From NCBI GenBank assembly GCA_009602725.1, contig WELB01000275.1, forward strand, positions 47,645 through 103,672: a stretch of 56,028 nucleotides of DNA. Reading direction: 5' to 3'. This DNA comes from Spirogloea muscicola (lineage: Eukaryota > Streptophyta > Zygnematophyceae > Spirogloeales > Spirogloeaceae). Shown here piece by piece: positions 42,722 to 52,480 of this stretch (its first letter is position 1; the number at the start of each line of letters is the position of its first letter). The notes beneath the pieces are model-generated. The model was not told where the DNA came from. It ran no database searches and saw nothing but the letters and a program-made list of their open reading frames with translations. The position numbers and the translations under genes are program-made.

Positions 42722-43589
42722 ATTGCAATCTTCTAGACCTTCTTTTAGTCCTTGTCACTGTTCTTTCATTGTTTTAGCAAGCTTGACTTGTGCATAGCTA
42801 GTTATCGCTACTCTGGAACGAAAAGGCCTTGCCTCTTTTTCAGGTTGAGGCATTGACTTATGACAGTCCTCGACAAACAGGATCAACAGTTCATTTGCTG
42901 CTGTTCTCACAGTGGATCAGGGCTCCAGAGCAGCAGCTTTGCAAGTCCTGGGCAGGAGAGGAGGCAGACCGTGGGCCTCCGTTTCCGTGAACAGGATGGG
43001 GGTTTCAACGATGTTGTGCAAAAGTTTCAATAGCATGGCTTGTCAGGAGTGCCTTGGGGGTTTCCCATCCTGAGCACCTGATCATCTTGGGCTCGGCAGC
43101 AGAAGGCCACCCGTATGAGCTTGATTCACGCTGCCACTAGCCACTGCTTGGAGCGCGCACAAGTAGCCAAGGGGAAATGGATTAGCAGAGGAGGAAGAAC
43201 TCTCGTAAAAAAGGGCTGACAGAGGGCAGCCCACCAAGAAAGTAAGAGCCTTGAAGAGGTAGAGGCTATGCATGGCCAGGAAATTGGGGACAAGGAAAGG
43301 TGCTCAAAGGCACACAAGGTGCTGTGCGCAAAAGAAAGGGAGGCAAAGCCGAGCTCATGCAATGCACGGGTGGTGGACAGAGGCCACAAGACCAGACTTA
43401 GTTGGGCGAGCACCACCGAGCAGACAAGGCTCATCAGATCAAAGGCGGCCTTCCTTCTTGGAATAGAAGGGCACCCTGTGCTAGTTAGCACCGACACGGA
43501 CTGACAGCAAGGAAAGAGCGGCTTCCGCGCTGTTACCTTACCATCAACAAGCACTGGGCTTCGCTTTGTGTAGCCCTAGTCCATGCACT
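42722..43589. other. intergenic DNA downstream of VPS13
   Basis: The 3' flank of VPS13 shows one further open stretch after an acceptor-like CAG (42843-42990), reading VEALTYDSPRQTGSTVHLLL, which would matter only if the last intron is spliced differently. A minus-strand frame at 43126-43554 (142 residues) resembles nothing I know and covers a hairpin of the dispersed family at 43213-43232, so I treat it as repeat rather than gene. Confidence 0.4.
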
Positions 43590-44215
43590 AGTCTTTGCCT
43601 GATCAGTGAAACAGCCAGCTCGGGCTCTCCCCCTGTAACTACCGAGTGATCCATCCTCCCCCTGTTCTTACATCAGCATCTTCCGGCCCCTCTGTAGCTG
43701 CTACCCGCTTGTAGGCCCCTCCGAACCTTTGTCAACTCTTTTTGGGCTGGCTTTTCGCAGCCCTTGCCGTTGGTAGTGCCACCACTTTCTTCCCCCACCC
43801 AGCGAGAGGGTCGGAGCAAGTCGAGCCCCGGCCCCGCGCCGCGCACAGAGCCCCAGGCGGCCCAGCGCGGCCGCTGCCGTCAGGGCCCCCGGCGTCACCT
43901 CCGCTGACGCCCGCGTCCGGGGGCTCGGGGCACCGCGCCACTCGTCGCCGCAGCTGCGCGACACGCGGGGCGGCAATGACCGCGCCGTANGGGCGACGTG
44001 GCGCCTGACCCGCCCCGAGGGAGGGAGGGGGGGGGAAAGAAAGAAGAAAGTAGCTCGCCCATTGAGGATAGGGGCTGGACAAGCCAGCCCAAGCAAGAAT
44101 GAACAAAGAACGAGAAGGGGGGCCAGAGGAAGCCAGAGGAAGCGCTAACACAAAGAAAGAAAGCAGCTACAAACCACTCAGTAACCCCTGCTAAGCAGCC
44201 GCAGATCAGAGAGGC
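43590..44215. repeat. dispersed repeat copies F in opposed orientation around a GC-rich patch
   Basis: The plus-strand copy at 43600-43770 has the spacer gtaggcccctccgaa...tttgtcaa and the hairpin gggctggcttttcgcagccc (43744-43763). The minus-strand copy at 44040-44215 has the hairpin at 44072-44090 and, upstream in its own direction, a frame ending SLSDLRLLSRGY-stop (stop at 44178-44180). That end is near-identical to copy B. The GC-rich centre, with one N at 43990, separates them. The inverted arrangement resembles the 19.0-22.0 kb cluster. Confidence 0.6.
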
Positions 44216-44532
44216 TAGGGTCCTGGAAGTGGGTCCCCTGGGGAGGGGAAGGCTTTCCTCCCCCCCGCCGCCCGCCCGGCGGCCCGGCCGGCGCCTGCGT
44301 CATCGTCACCTCGGGGACCGGGGTAGTCCCCCCCGAAGCCCCCCCCCCTCCCCCCTGGCTGGCCTGAGCTTCGTCGCTCACGGCCGCAGTTGCCTGCGCG
44401 CAGCTGCGGCGCTGCGGCCGCCGCCGCCGCCGCCTGCCGGCCCGCCGGCGCCCGCCAGCCAGGCGCCTCCGCCAGCCCGCGAGCGGCTATTTCCCCACCT
44501 CCCCCCGGCCGGCTCTCGCGCAGGCCCCGCCC

Positions 44533-44643
44533 ATGGCTTCATCGCGCACCGCCTGCTTCTCCTGCATCCACAACTTCTGCTGGGTGCTCTCCGTGCTCTG
44601 CAAGCGCAGCACCATCGCCCCCTTGTGCACCCTCGCGGGCTGA
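44533..44643 (+). other. 36-codon open frame upstream of Egt1 (candidate uORF)
   Basis: An ATG at 44533 opens a 36-residue frame ending at TGA 44641-44643, 169 bp before the Egt1 start and out of frame with it. The peptide is hydrophobic with five cysteines (positions 8, 11, 16, 23 and 32). It could be an upstream ORF in the Egt1 leader or pure chance in GC-rich DNA. The antisense strand is also open here (AMVLRLQSTESTQQKLWMQE), so a divergent first exon on the minus strand is an alternative. Confidence 0.25.
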
Positions 44644-44812
44644 ACCCGCCATTGGCCGCCGCCCTCCCACTTCCCCGGACGTTTCGGCGTCCTCCGGCCC
44701 GACGTGCCACTCCTCGGTGACACCGGCAGGACGCCTTAAGGCAGTCCTTTGCCCACCGTTCGCCTTTGCGGCGCTTCCCGCCTTCGCGCGGCACACGAGA
44801 TAGTGCGCACAC

Positions 44813-47800
44813 ATGCCGACGTACTCGCCCGACGGCCTCCTGGCCGGCCTCCGGAAGCCGGTCAAGGAGATCCCTTGCAGCTTCCTGTACGACAAGAAGG
44901 GCTCGGAGCTGTATGAGCGCATCACGGAGCTGGAGGAGTACTACCCCTTCCGAGCCGAAGAGGGCCTACTCAAGCGCCATGCCGGCGATGTCGTCAAGAG
45001 AATTGCGCCTGGCTCCATCATTGTGGAGCTCGGCTGCGGCACTGCCAGGAAGACGGCTTTGCTGCTCAATGCTCTCATCAAGCGGGACGGCATGTGAGTC
45101 AGTGATGACCTTGGAGTCGCTGTGCACTCTACCAGAAGCAAGATAAGGACCTTGAAATTAAATAACAGGGAATTAGCACCAGGGCCTGCAATAGCAGTCC
45201 TGTGGACTTCGTTGGTGCTAGTCTTTTCATAGACTTCTTGACCAGGTGCAAGCTTGACGATTCTCCGAGCTCGGTCAATTCAAGCTGTGTAGGAAGGACA
45301 TGCATGCACAGAGCTTCAGGCACTGGCCTCCCTGTAGCAAGGATTGGTACCTGCATATCAACTTATAAGCCAATCCAGTATGTCAAGAACCTGTTTACCT
45401 TCAATGCAGGTGCCACTTTGCCGGCATTGATGTCTCAGCCAGCTTCCTGGAGGAGGCCAAATTGAATCTGATGAAGGCCGTCCCAGGTTTGACAGCCGAC
45501 GGCATCACGCTCGTGCAAGCTGACTACATGGAGGGTCTCCGCAAAGTCAGGGCGCTTTTTCCTACGGACACGTTGTGCATCCTGTGGCTGGGGTCCAGTG
45601 TGGGGAACTTGGCAGGTGCCCAATCTTGCCGTGGTGCACTGTCAATTCTGCTAGTTCACTCACTTCCACGGTTCTTTCAATACAGTGGCAGTAGTGTCTC
45701 TGGTCTGTCAAAAGCACTCTCGATCACCTTGACAACTGCTGTAGCAGAGGCTGCGTTTTCGAGCAGGTTTGTATGCACTTCCCGCATCTTCGTTGCTGTT
45801 GTTAGCTAGCGGAAAGGATGAAAATCCTGACAATCCAGTTTCATGTCTTCTTGCTGCAGCTAATGAGGCCATAGAATTCTTCAAAGATGCCCATGCGGCA
45901 GGGGGCTCCAACATGCAAGTCCTCCTCTGCGCAGGTCAGTATCTCCCTGAGCAAGTTCCTCTAATTTGCACAACTTTGGTGGACTTCTGTTTACCTTTCA
46001 GAGCACTTAGCATTGTGCTCCATGCAAGTAGAGGTTTTTCCTACAGCCTTGTTCTTGCCTACGACTTGTGAACCTGAAATAGACTTGTTCTGTGATTGTG
46101 GTATCCATCACAACCTATGGTGTAACAGACATGTGGAAGAGCAAGGCAACGTTGCATGCTGCATATCATGACAAGAAGGGTGTGACTGAGGCGTTCATCA
46201 AGAATGGCACGCGGAATGCCCTCAAGTGCTTCGTGCCGGGCTTGACTGTGGACGATGAGAGCAAGTGGCAGTATGAAGTGGAGGTCAATGAGGACCTGCA
46301 CAGGGTGGAGATGTATGTCCGCTTCTTGGATGGTCTGGACCTCTGCAGCAGCGGCGGCATCAGCATCAGGTAAGGCGTTGGAACAGGCAGGCCTAATTGC
46401 TGAAATGTCCAGGGTCACTTCACTGGTGGGACGAAGCTGCTGCTACTTTGCACATACGCATGCTGTCTTGATGGCATGCTCATTTCTTTGAACCATGACC
46501 CCGAGCCCGATGTGCAGTGCTGGTGAGAGGATCTTGGTGGAAGTGTCCCGCAAATTCTCTGTTGCAGATCTGCAGGGGCTGGCTAGCAAGTCACGATTTG
46601 TCATTGATGCAGCGTGGCGCACCAAGCAGTATGGGATGCAGGTTTGACCAAGAATTTTGGAGATGCGCTGTTGTCCACAGTCACTTGCCAATGAGTTAAC
46701 CAAGCTTAGAAGTTGTGGTTGCACATTGTTCCTCTCTTCCAGCCAGGAATGTTTCTATGTACTTCATGCCACCTTGTGGTGTCCTAGAGCTGCAGATGCA
46801 GCCTGTGGCAAGATTGCTTACGACGACTGATTCGCTGCAGATGCTGCTGCCAGTTGAACGTGCTCTGCAGAGCTGTTGGGATGACACCGACAATTGTTTT
46901 GCCACACTGGACTGGGATGAGAAGCCCATTGACGTCCGCCATCCGTTCTGCTTTTACTAGTGAGACCTCCTGATTCACCATCACTGATCAGCATATCACA
47001 AGCAAAAGAGACGGAGCGCGTGTACGTACTAAGTGCACAATGTTAATGTATTCCTGGTATTGAGCAGCTGAGTTGAGCATGTTGGTGATAGCTCCCAATG
47101 AGCAGAGTGAGCATGTATAAGTCTGGTGACTTCACCTTAACGCGCAAATTGGCCCTGCGTCCATTGACACATGCACCAAAGCGTGAGTAACCAGCTACAA
47201 TTATCTGTTGGCCCGGTGCTCAGTCTATCATACCTGTGCACCTTCAAGCTCCTGACAGTGTGCCATCAATGCTTTCACCTGCGTGTGAGCAGCGGGCATG
47301 TGAACGCGTTCGCCAAGCTGAAGATTCTACCAGACCACCCAGTGTCTGCTAATGATCACATGTTCTCGCGAGGCATTGACCCCAGCCTCCTGGACCCTCA
47401 AAAGTGCCACAGCCACCCAGAAGTCCCCAAGCAGTGGCCTGCCAAGTGCAAGATCATAGCCTACGTGGAACGCAATCGCAATCTCATTCTAGAAGCTGTC
47501 CTCAACCAGAAGGTACTTCTGTTTGGTGTTGAAGCTGCTCACTCTCACAATCCTTTGACCAAGGTTCTGTAGTCCGATGTAATAGTAAGGCAGCCTGTGT
47601 GTGAGAGCCCTAATGACCTCCGGCTCTATGGCAAGGCAAGACCATTCCTGTTATAAACTTGGTATATGTGAATCGTGATCGCAGGCTTCGATGTTCTCCA
47701 TCAACCTGGCCCTCGAGCACGAGCGGATGCACCTGGAAACTCTGGCGTACATGCAGGCCCAGACTCAGAAGTCGCTCTTTCAGAGCTCCCATGTACGCTG

Positions 47801-48539
47801 TGGGTTGCCGGGCAAGAAGCAGTCCGACCTCAAAGTCAAAGTGTGGCCGTGGATGTCGCCCAGCGTGCTCATTCCTGCGGGAAAGGTTGTGCTGGGCATT
47901 GACCGCAAAACTGGTGGGTTCTTCTGGGACAACGAGAGCCCTCCGCGACTGCAGTCAGTCGCGTACCCATTCCTAGTGTCGCCCTTGCCTGTGACCGTTG
48001 CTCAGTTCCGCAAGTTCGTAGTTGTAGATAAGGGCTACTCGCAGACACAGTGGTGGAGCGCAGACGACTTCAGCTTCTTACAGACGCAGGGAATTCAGTG
48101 CCCTGGCACGTGGTCGCTTATCGCCGGCGAGTGCTACGTGCATGGCCCGCAAGGCACGCGCCACTGGAGTGAAGTTGCGAATGCGCCGGCGTTTGTCAGC
48201 CTGTCCGAAGCCATGGCCTTCTGCACCTCCAAAGGATGTCGCATCATGACGGAGCCAGAGTGGCACCGGATTCTGGACTGCGAAGCTGGTGAGCGCATTG
48301 AGGCGCTGCGTTCCGGCGGCTGGGAGTGGACATCCTCGCTATTTGACAACTACCCTGGCTTTGAGGCTATGCCGGAGTACCCAGAGTACTCCACTGATTT
48401 CTTCGATGGCCAGCACTATGTACTCAAGGGGTCGTCGCCAGCCACACACCCATCACTTCACCGAGATTCTTTCCGCAACTACTTTCAGAAGCAGTACCCT
48501 TATGTCTTTGCCAAGTTCCGCTGCTGCAAGAACGCATAG
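44813..48539 (+). CDS. bifunctional ergothioneine synthase Egt1 (EgtD methyltransferase + EgtB sulfoxide synthase)
   Basis: Egt1 makes hercynine by trimethylating histidine with SAM. It then couples hercynine to cysteine with oxygen and non-haem iron, giving hercynylcysteine sulfoxide, the precursor of the antioxidant ergothioneine. Eight exons (44813-45093, 45410-45615, 45860-45934, 46129-46369, 46518-46641, 46841-46959, 47293-47512, 47685-48539) keep frame for 706 residues. Residues 1-309 are the EgtD part: FLYDKKGSELYERIT, SAM loop VELGCG (71-76), LWLGSSVGNL. Next come a DinB-like part with iron ligands His351 (GHVNAF) and His434/His438 (LEHERMHLE), the fungal-type block FSRGIDPSLLDPQKCHSH, and a formylglycine-enzyme-like domain (GGWEWTSSLFDN, DFFDGQHYVLKGSS). 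Domain order matches fungal Egt1, not OvoA. A TGTAA, the green-algal poly(A) signal, begins 2 bases after the stop. Confidence 0.94.
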
Positions 48540-49421
48540 GCTGTAATTTTGACATTGCCATGAAGAAATAACTACAGAGAACCATGGTCGCGGATACGAA
48601 TGAACTTTGGGTGCTAACAACGGAGTGTCATTTTCATATTCTTCTTGACTGAATGGCACTAATATATTATAGCTGTGCAATGGTGACTACTGCCACGCAC
48701 TACCCCTGAGTTGCGTTGGCCAAGTGGTGGACTGCCTTTTCCGTAATTTTTATACTGTCTTGTGCTTCCCTTCCAGCTTTCTAGCACATTATAAACCTCC
48801 TGCTCATCTCCAGTCTACTAAACTCCAGTTTAAAGTAACCATTATGGTGCGGAAATAACATGTGTAAGGTTGGGGCCATAGGCGTTGGTGTTGAGGAATG
48901 AACGTATGAATCTCTTTAAGGTATATAAGGGAGCTGCAGAAGCTTGTCTCATGCAGCTCCAAACTCCCCCCCCCGCCATCCTCTAAACAAGGTGTGTGTT
49001 GTTTGCTGCTTGCCATCTGCAGATTGTAGCATCTCAATTGCAGGCAGGAAAACGCCGCAGGTTGTGCAGAGCAATAGTCAGCAGAAGTTGTGGTGAGGAT
49101 CAGTATGCAAGTCGAATTGCAGGCCTTTGAGACACGTATCTGGCGAAGTTTCAAACTGCAAACAGCTAGCTAGTCACTGTTCTTCAAGGCTTGTGAAGAA
49201 ATTTCACAAACCCCAATGCTAGTCTCGACTTATGAGTACCACAAGAAATGTAAAAGCCAACGTGGGCTTGCACTGCATGGCTTACAGACAAAATTTTTGC
49301 AGCAGCACTGTGTTCCAGGTCTCAAGTTTCACAAGTGCTACCAGAATTCATAATCTCTAGTTCAAAGAAAACTCATAAGTAACTGACAGCAGACTAGGTG
49401 GAAATAATCTGTCATGAAGGC
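48540..49421. other. convergent intergenic interval
   Basis: This is 882 bp between the 3' ends of Egt1 and TFIIF beta. Apart from a C run at 48966-48974 I see no repeat copy, RNA gene or conserved frame. Confidence 0.45.
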
Positions 49422-51575
49422 TTAAAAGTCCTCTGTCTTCCGCTTGTACTCAGGCTTCAGCTCATAAGTCCCCTGGTTGACACCCCTCTTGTTGTACACA
49501 CATAGGTCATTGAGAATGTCCTTCAGGAAAGCCTACACAGAGCTCATAAGATCCAGCAACAAGTTCCATATAAGTAAAGAAGACAATGGCAGAAGTAGAG
49601 TGCAGTCCTGCAATACTAGATTGATGGCAAGGTTTAGTTGGGCTGTGGACTGCCAGTAGCTCAGAATGCTACGCATGCCCATGTCAACATAGGACTGAGG
49701 TGCAAAGCTTGAGAAAATATGTTGCGCCTCATCCACACAAAGATTCACCACAGAAACCATCAACATGTTTGAGATGCAACATGGATTTGAACCCCACTAT
49801 CAAGAAGGTAGCAAGATTGTATAAGTCGTACCGTTGGCTGATCCGTCGCCTCAGTCAGCTGCTTGAGATTCCAGTTGGCTTGCCTCTCAAAGAGGGCAAA
49901 CATGCGAGCCTCGAGCTGATCTCGGTCCATCCTCACCCTCTTCATATCAGAAACCTTCACCCCTGCGGGTAAGCGCTTGGGGGCCTGCACCAAGATGTTA
50001 AGAACAGGAGCCCTTAAGAGAGATAGAGCAAGCTCAATTTGTGCATGTCAATGGCCACAGCACTGATAGCGTCAATGTAATCTCAAGCTTCAATTAATTT
50101 CTCCAGAGCCGGCAGGCAACCCTCAAGAGATGCTTGCATGTGCATTGTCAGCAAGGTACAGTGACCAACAAGGGGGCAAGGTGGAGAGGGAGAGAGGAGG
50201 TAAGGTCATAAAGTGGGGGCCGGCCATGTCCTCGCCATACCTTGCTAATCGGTAAGGGGGTCGTCAAAGGAGCAGGTTGCGTAGATGGGCCTTTCTCATC
50301 ACCTAGCATCTGCATAAGGAGCATGTACAAAGTAAAGACACAATCTGAAATGGACTGACCCTCTAAATCCTCAAGTTGCAGCTTGCTAGGCCGCTTGACA
50401 CACCTAACGCATCCGGTTCTGCTCTATACTTGTAAATCATTCTCCTTGACCTGATCTTGTGGACCAGCACATTAGTCAATGTGGGCCTTCTTTAGTTGTG
50501 CAGACATCCTCATGGAAAAGCACGTCTTTTACATAAACAATCAGAGAGTTACCTGAATCACCCGTTTGGGCTTGTTCGCAACCTCGAATCTGCTCCGCAC
50601 AAGGGCTCGGTAGTCCTGACTGTCGGCGCTGCCAGTCTGCAGGTCAAACTTGTGCTCCACCTTCCCTTCAACGACCACCTTCTCTGTTGTCGCAATATCG
50701 GGTACAAGAGCGAGTATATGAGCTTGAAAGGTTGCAAGTCATCACACTGTCGCTGCCAGCATACTGCTGCACGGCCAGCATATGCTTGCTGGACTTTGAG
50801 CTGACTTTCACAAGCAAAGCCGTTCGTTCTTCAAATGTATATACTGGCTCCTTCAGTGACTCTTCCCAGCAAACAGCTCTCGTGCCATGGCAACCGCAGC
50901 TTGGACTTGTCTCGATGCATGCATGAAGTGATGACAGATGAGAAAATCCAGGCACCCCCATCAGTACATGTGACCACCCATACTCTAATTCCTCAACCCC
51001 TAAACCCTGAAACTTCATAGCAAGCAGAGACCATCATGTGCAGAGCAGAGGCGGAACATGCATGCCTCATTGAGAGTGAGGTCAGCTCACCTTCGGACTC
51101 CGAGAAGACATGGATAGGCACCGGATCAGTCGGGTGCAGCAGAAACTGCCGCGGCCCAGGAACGTCGTTAGCCCGCTTCAGCTCCAAGGTGTACTGCTCG
51201 CCACCAAAGCCAGTCCAACGAGTCGTGAGACGCCAAACCTTAAGGGCCTGGCCGCAGAGGAAGGCGGCCATGCAGGGGGGAGCGATGTGTGCCTTGGCCG
51301 GCTGGGCCTATCCAGCCAACGCAGGGGACAACAGCAGCACGAGCGAGAGCGGCGACCTTGCGGCTCGACGGGTCGTCGATGTCGAAGGAGAGGCGCAGGC
51401 GGCCGACCTCCACGCCGCCGCCGCCGCCGCCGCCGGCGCCGGGGGCTGCCGCCGCCGCCGAGTTGCGCCACTGCTCGGCGATGGCCGCCGGGGCCTTGAG
51501 CAGCCAGATGCCGCGGTCGGCGCGCGACACGTCCAGCGCGTCTTCGGCGTCGACCTTGCCATGGACCGCCACCAT
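49422..51575 (-). CDS. transcription initiation factor IIF beta subunit (RAP30)
   Basis: TFIIF beta pairs with TFIIF alpha, binds RNA polymerase II and stabilises the preinitiation complex. Six exons (51357-51575, 51091-51247, 50553-50683, 50241-50309, 49832-49984, 49422-49532) keep frame for 279 residues. The N-terminal dimerisation domain shows DRGIWLLKAPAAIAEQW, a Gly-rich insert, VEVGRLRLSF, then IHVFSESEGE and VVVEGKVEHKFDLQ. A linker with RSRFEVANKPKRVIQ precedes the C-terminal winged helix: MFALFERQANWNLKQLTEAT, then AFLKDILNDLCVYNKRGVN and GTYELKPEYK. All are hallmark family motifs and the length is normal. Stop TAA is at 49422-49424. The first exon lies in a GC-rich island. A run open at about 50740-50900 (minus) is skipped because only the chosen splice keeps frame and homology. 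Confidence 0.95.
50997..51013. repeat. telomere-like CCCTAAACCCTGAAA stretch in a TFIIF beta intron
   Basis: One exact and one imperfect CCCTAAA unit lie in intron 2. It is too short to be diagnostic alone, and noted because longer copies occur at 21949 and 54641. Confidence 0.3.
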
Positions 51576-52107
51576 GCCGCCGCGACGGCCCGCGACGGCG
51601 AGGAGCCTCTAAGCCCTCGTTCGACGCTGCCGTCTTGCGCCCGTGGGGCTGGCAGGCGCTGTGGTCATCAAGCCTCTCCTGCGCGAAGGGCCTGCTCGCG
51701 AGCGCCGCAGAGCTCCGGCCTCGTCGCGCCGCTGCTGTCAGAGCGCCTCGGCGGGCTCGCCGGCTGCGGCCGTCGGCAATCCGCCGCCATCGCCGCGGGC
51801 CAGCGCCCCGGCTCGTGTGCCGCTGCCACTGCTTATAAAACCCCGCGACAGCTGCTCCATGCGGCCCCCCCGCCGCGCCGCCGCCGCCGCCGCCGCAGCA
51901 GCAACCGCCGGAGCCGTGCTCCGCGGCGAGGNTCGTCCAGGGCGCGCGGCAGCGACGGCGGCGGCGGCGGCGGCGGGGGCGGCGGCTGCGTCGTCGGGGG
52001 CGGTGGGCAGGCCTTCTGCGACGGCGCCTTGACCAATTCGGGCGAACGTCGCCAGAACAGACGAAATTCCTGATATTGATAACTCTTTGAACAAAATCTT
52101 CACTACT
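51576..52107. promoter_or_regulatory. GC-rich upstream region of TFIIF beta and 5S rRNA flank
   Basis: The interval upstream of TFIIF beta is dominated by GCC/GGC runs (51880-52010), with one N at 51932. Overlapping Ala- and Arg-rich frames exist on both strands, and I reject them as genes. It probably holds the TFIIF beta promoter. From about 52030 base composition drops sharply towards the 5S gene, with the AT-rich text gatattgataactctttgaa just before it. Confidence 0.4.
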
Positions 52108-52228
52108 GTGCTACGATCAAACCATGGCCACTACACCGGATCCCATCAACACTCCGAAGTTAAGCTCCATTGGGCGAGAATAGTACTGGGATGGGTGACC
52201 TCCCGGGAAGTCCTCGTGTCGTATCCAC
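52108..52228 (+). rRNA. 5S ribosomal RNA
   Basis: About 121 bp match 5S rRNA strongly. Conserved stretches are caccggatcccatcaacact and ccgaagttaagc, then ttgggcgaga, tagtactgggatgggtgacc and tcccgggaagtcctcgtgt. The internal polymerase III promoter elements are therefore present: box A about 52155-52176, box C about 52190-52210. The ends pair imperfectly (TACGA near the 5' end with TCGTA near the 3' end), giving helix I. It stands alone in this window, not in a visible tandem array. Ends are set by helix pairing and may shift a few bases. A 5S-derived repeat is the alternative, but the sequence looks intact. Confidence 0.93.
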
Positions 52229-52241
52229 CTTTCCTTTTGCT
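52229..52241 (+). terminator. T-rich polymerase III terminator after 5S rRNA
   Basis: The text ctttccttttgct follows the 5S 3' end directly. A TTTT run within a T/C-rich tract is the usual RNA polymerase III stop, so this supports an active gene. Confidence 0.6.
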
Positions 52242-52359
52242 GTTTGATCATTTCGAACCACCACGTACCCGAGGCATTTTGCGCAAGAGAGCTGCACCAG
52301 AAAGCTGGGCGAGCTCTAGTTGGCGGCAGAAGGCCTTCGTATCTGCCATCTAGTATTCA

Positions 52360-52450
52360 GGCATTGATTAGCGACCATTATGTTTTGACCCGTGGTTACT
52401 GAGCGGGTCAATCTGCTGTAGGTGATGTTCGTCTCTAGATGTGCTGGCCT
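52360..52450 (+). repeat. dispersed repeat fragment G with LTRGY-stop end
   Basis: A frame reads HYVLTRGY-stop (TGA 52400-52402), followed by text close to that after the same motif at 20416 (tactgagc, then tcgtctctagatgtg against tcgtgtctagctgtg). It lies 130 bp after the 5S gene and at the 3' flank of the SET gene. This is a small fragment of the family described at 19.0-22.2 kb. Confidence 0.5.
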
Positions 52451-52480
52451 TTGTGCTTGGCCATTTGGCCTTTGTTTGTT

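Noticed and set aside
42843-42990. Additional final VPS13 exon reading VEALTYDSPRQTG
   Set aside because: The preceding exon already ends with the conserved RRVVSSFLLSF terminus and a stop at 42719-42721, as in plant SHRUBBY. Kept only as an alternative.
43126-43554. Minus-strand 142-residue frame
   Set aside because: No recognisable family, an unlikely composition (many Ser/Leu/Cys), and overlap with a dispersed hairpin copy.
51036-52073. Plus-strand 345-codon open frame opposite the first TFIIF beta exons
   Set aside because: It is antisense to well-supported TFIIF beta exons, rich in Ala/Arg/Gly, and open only because of GC bias. It also includes an N.
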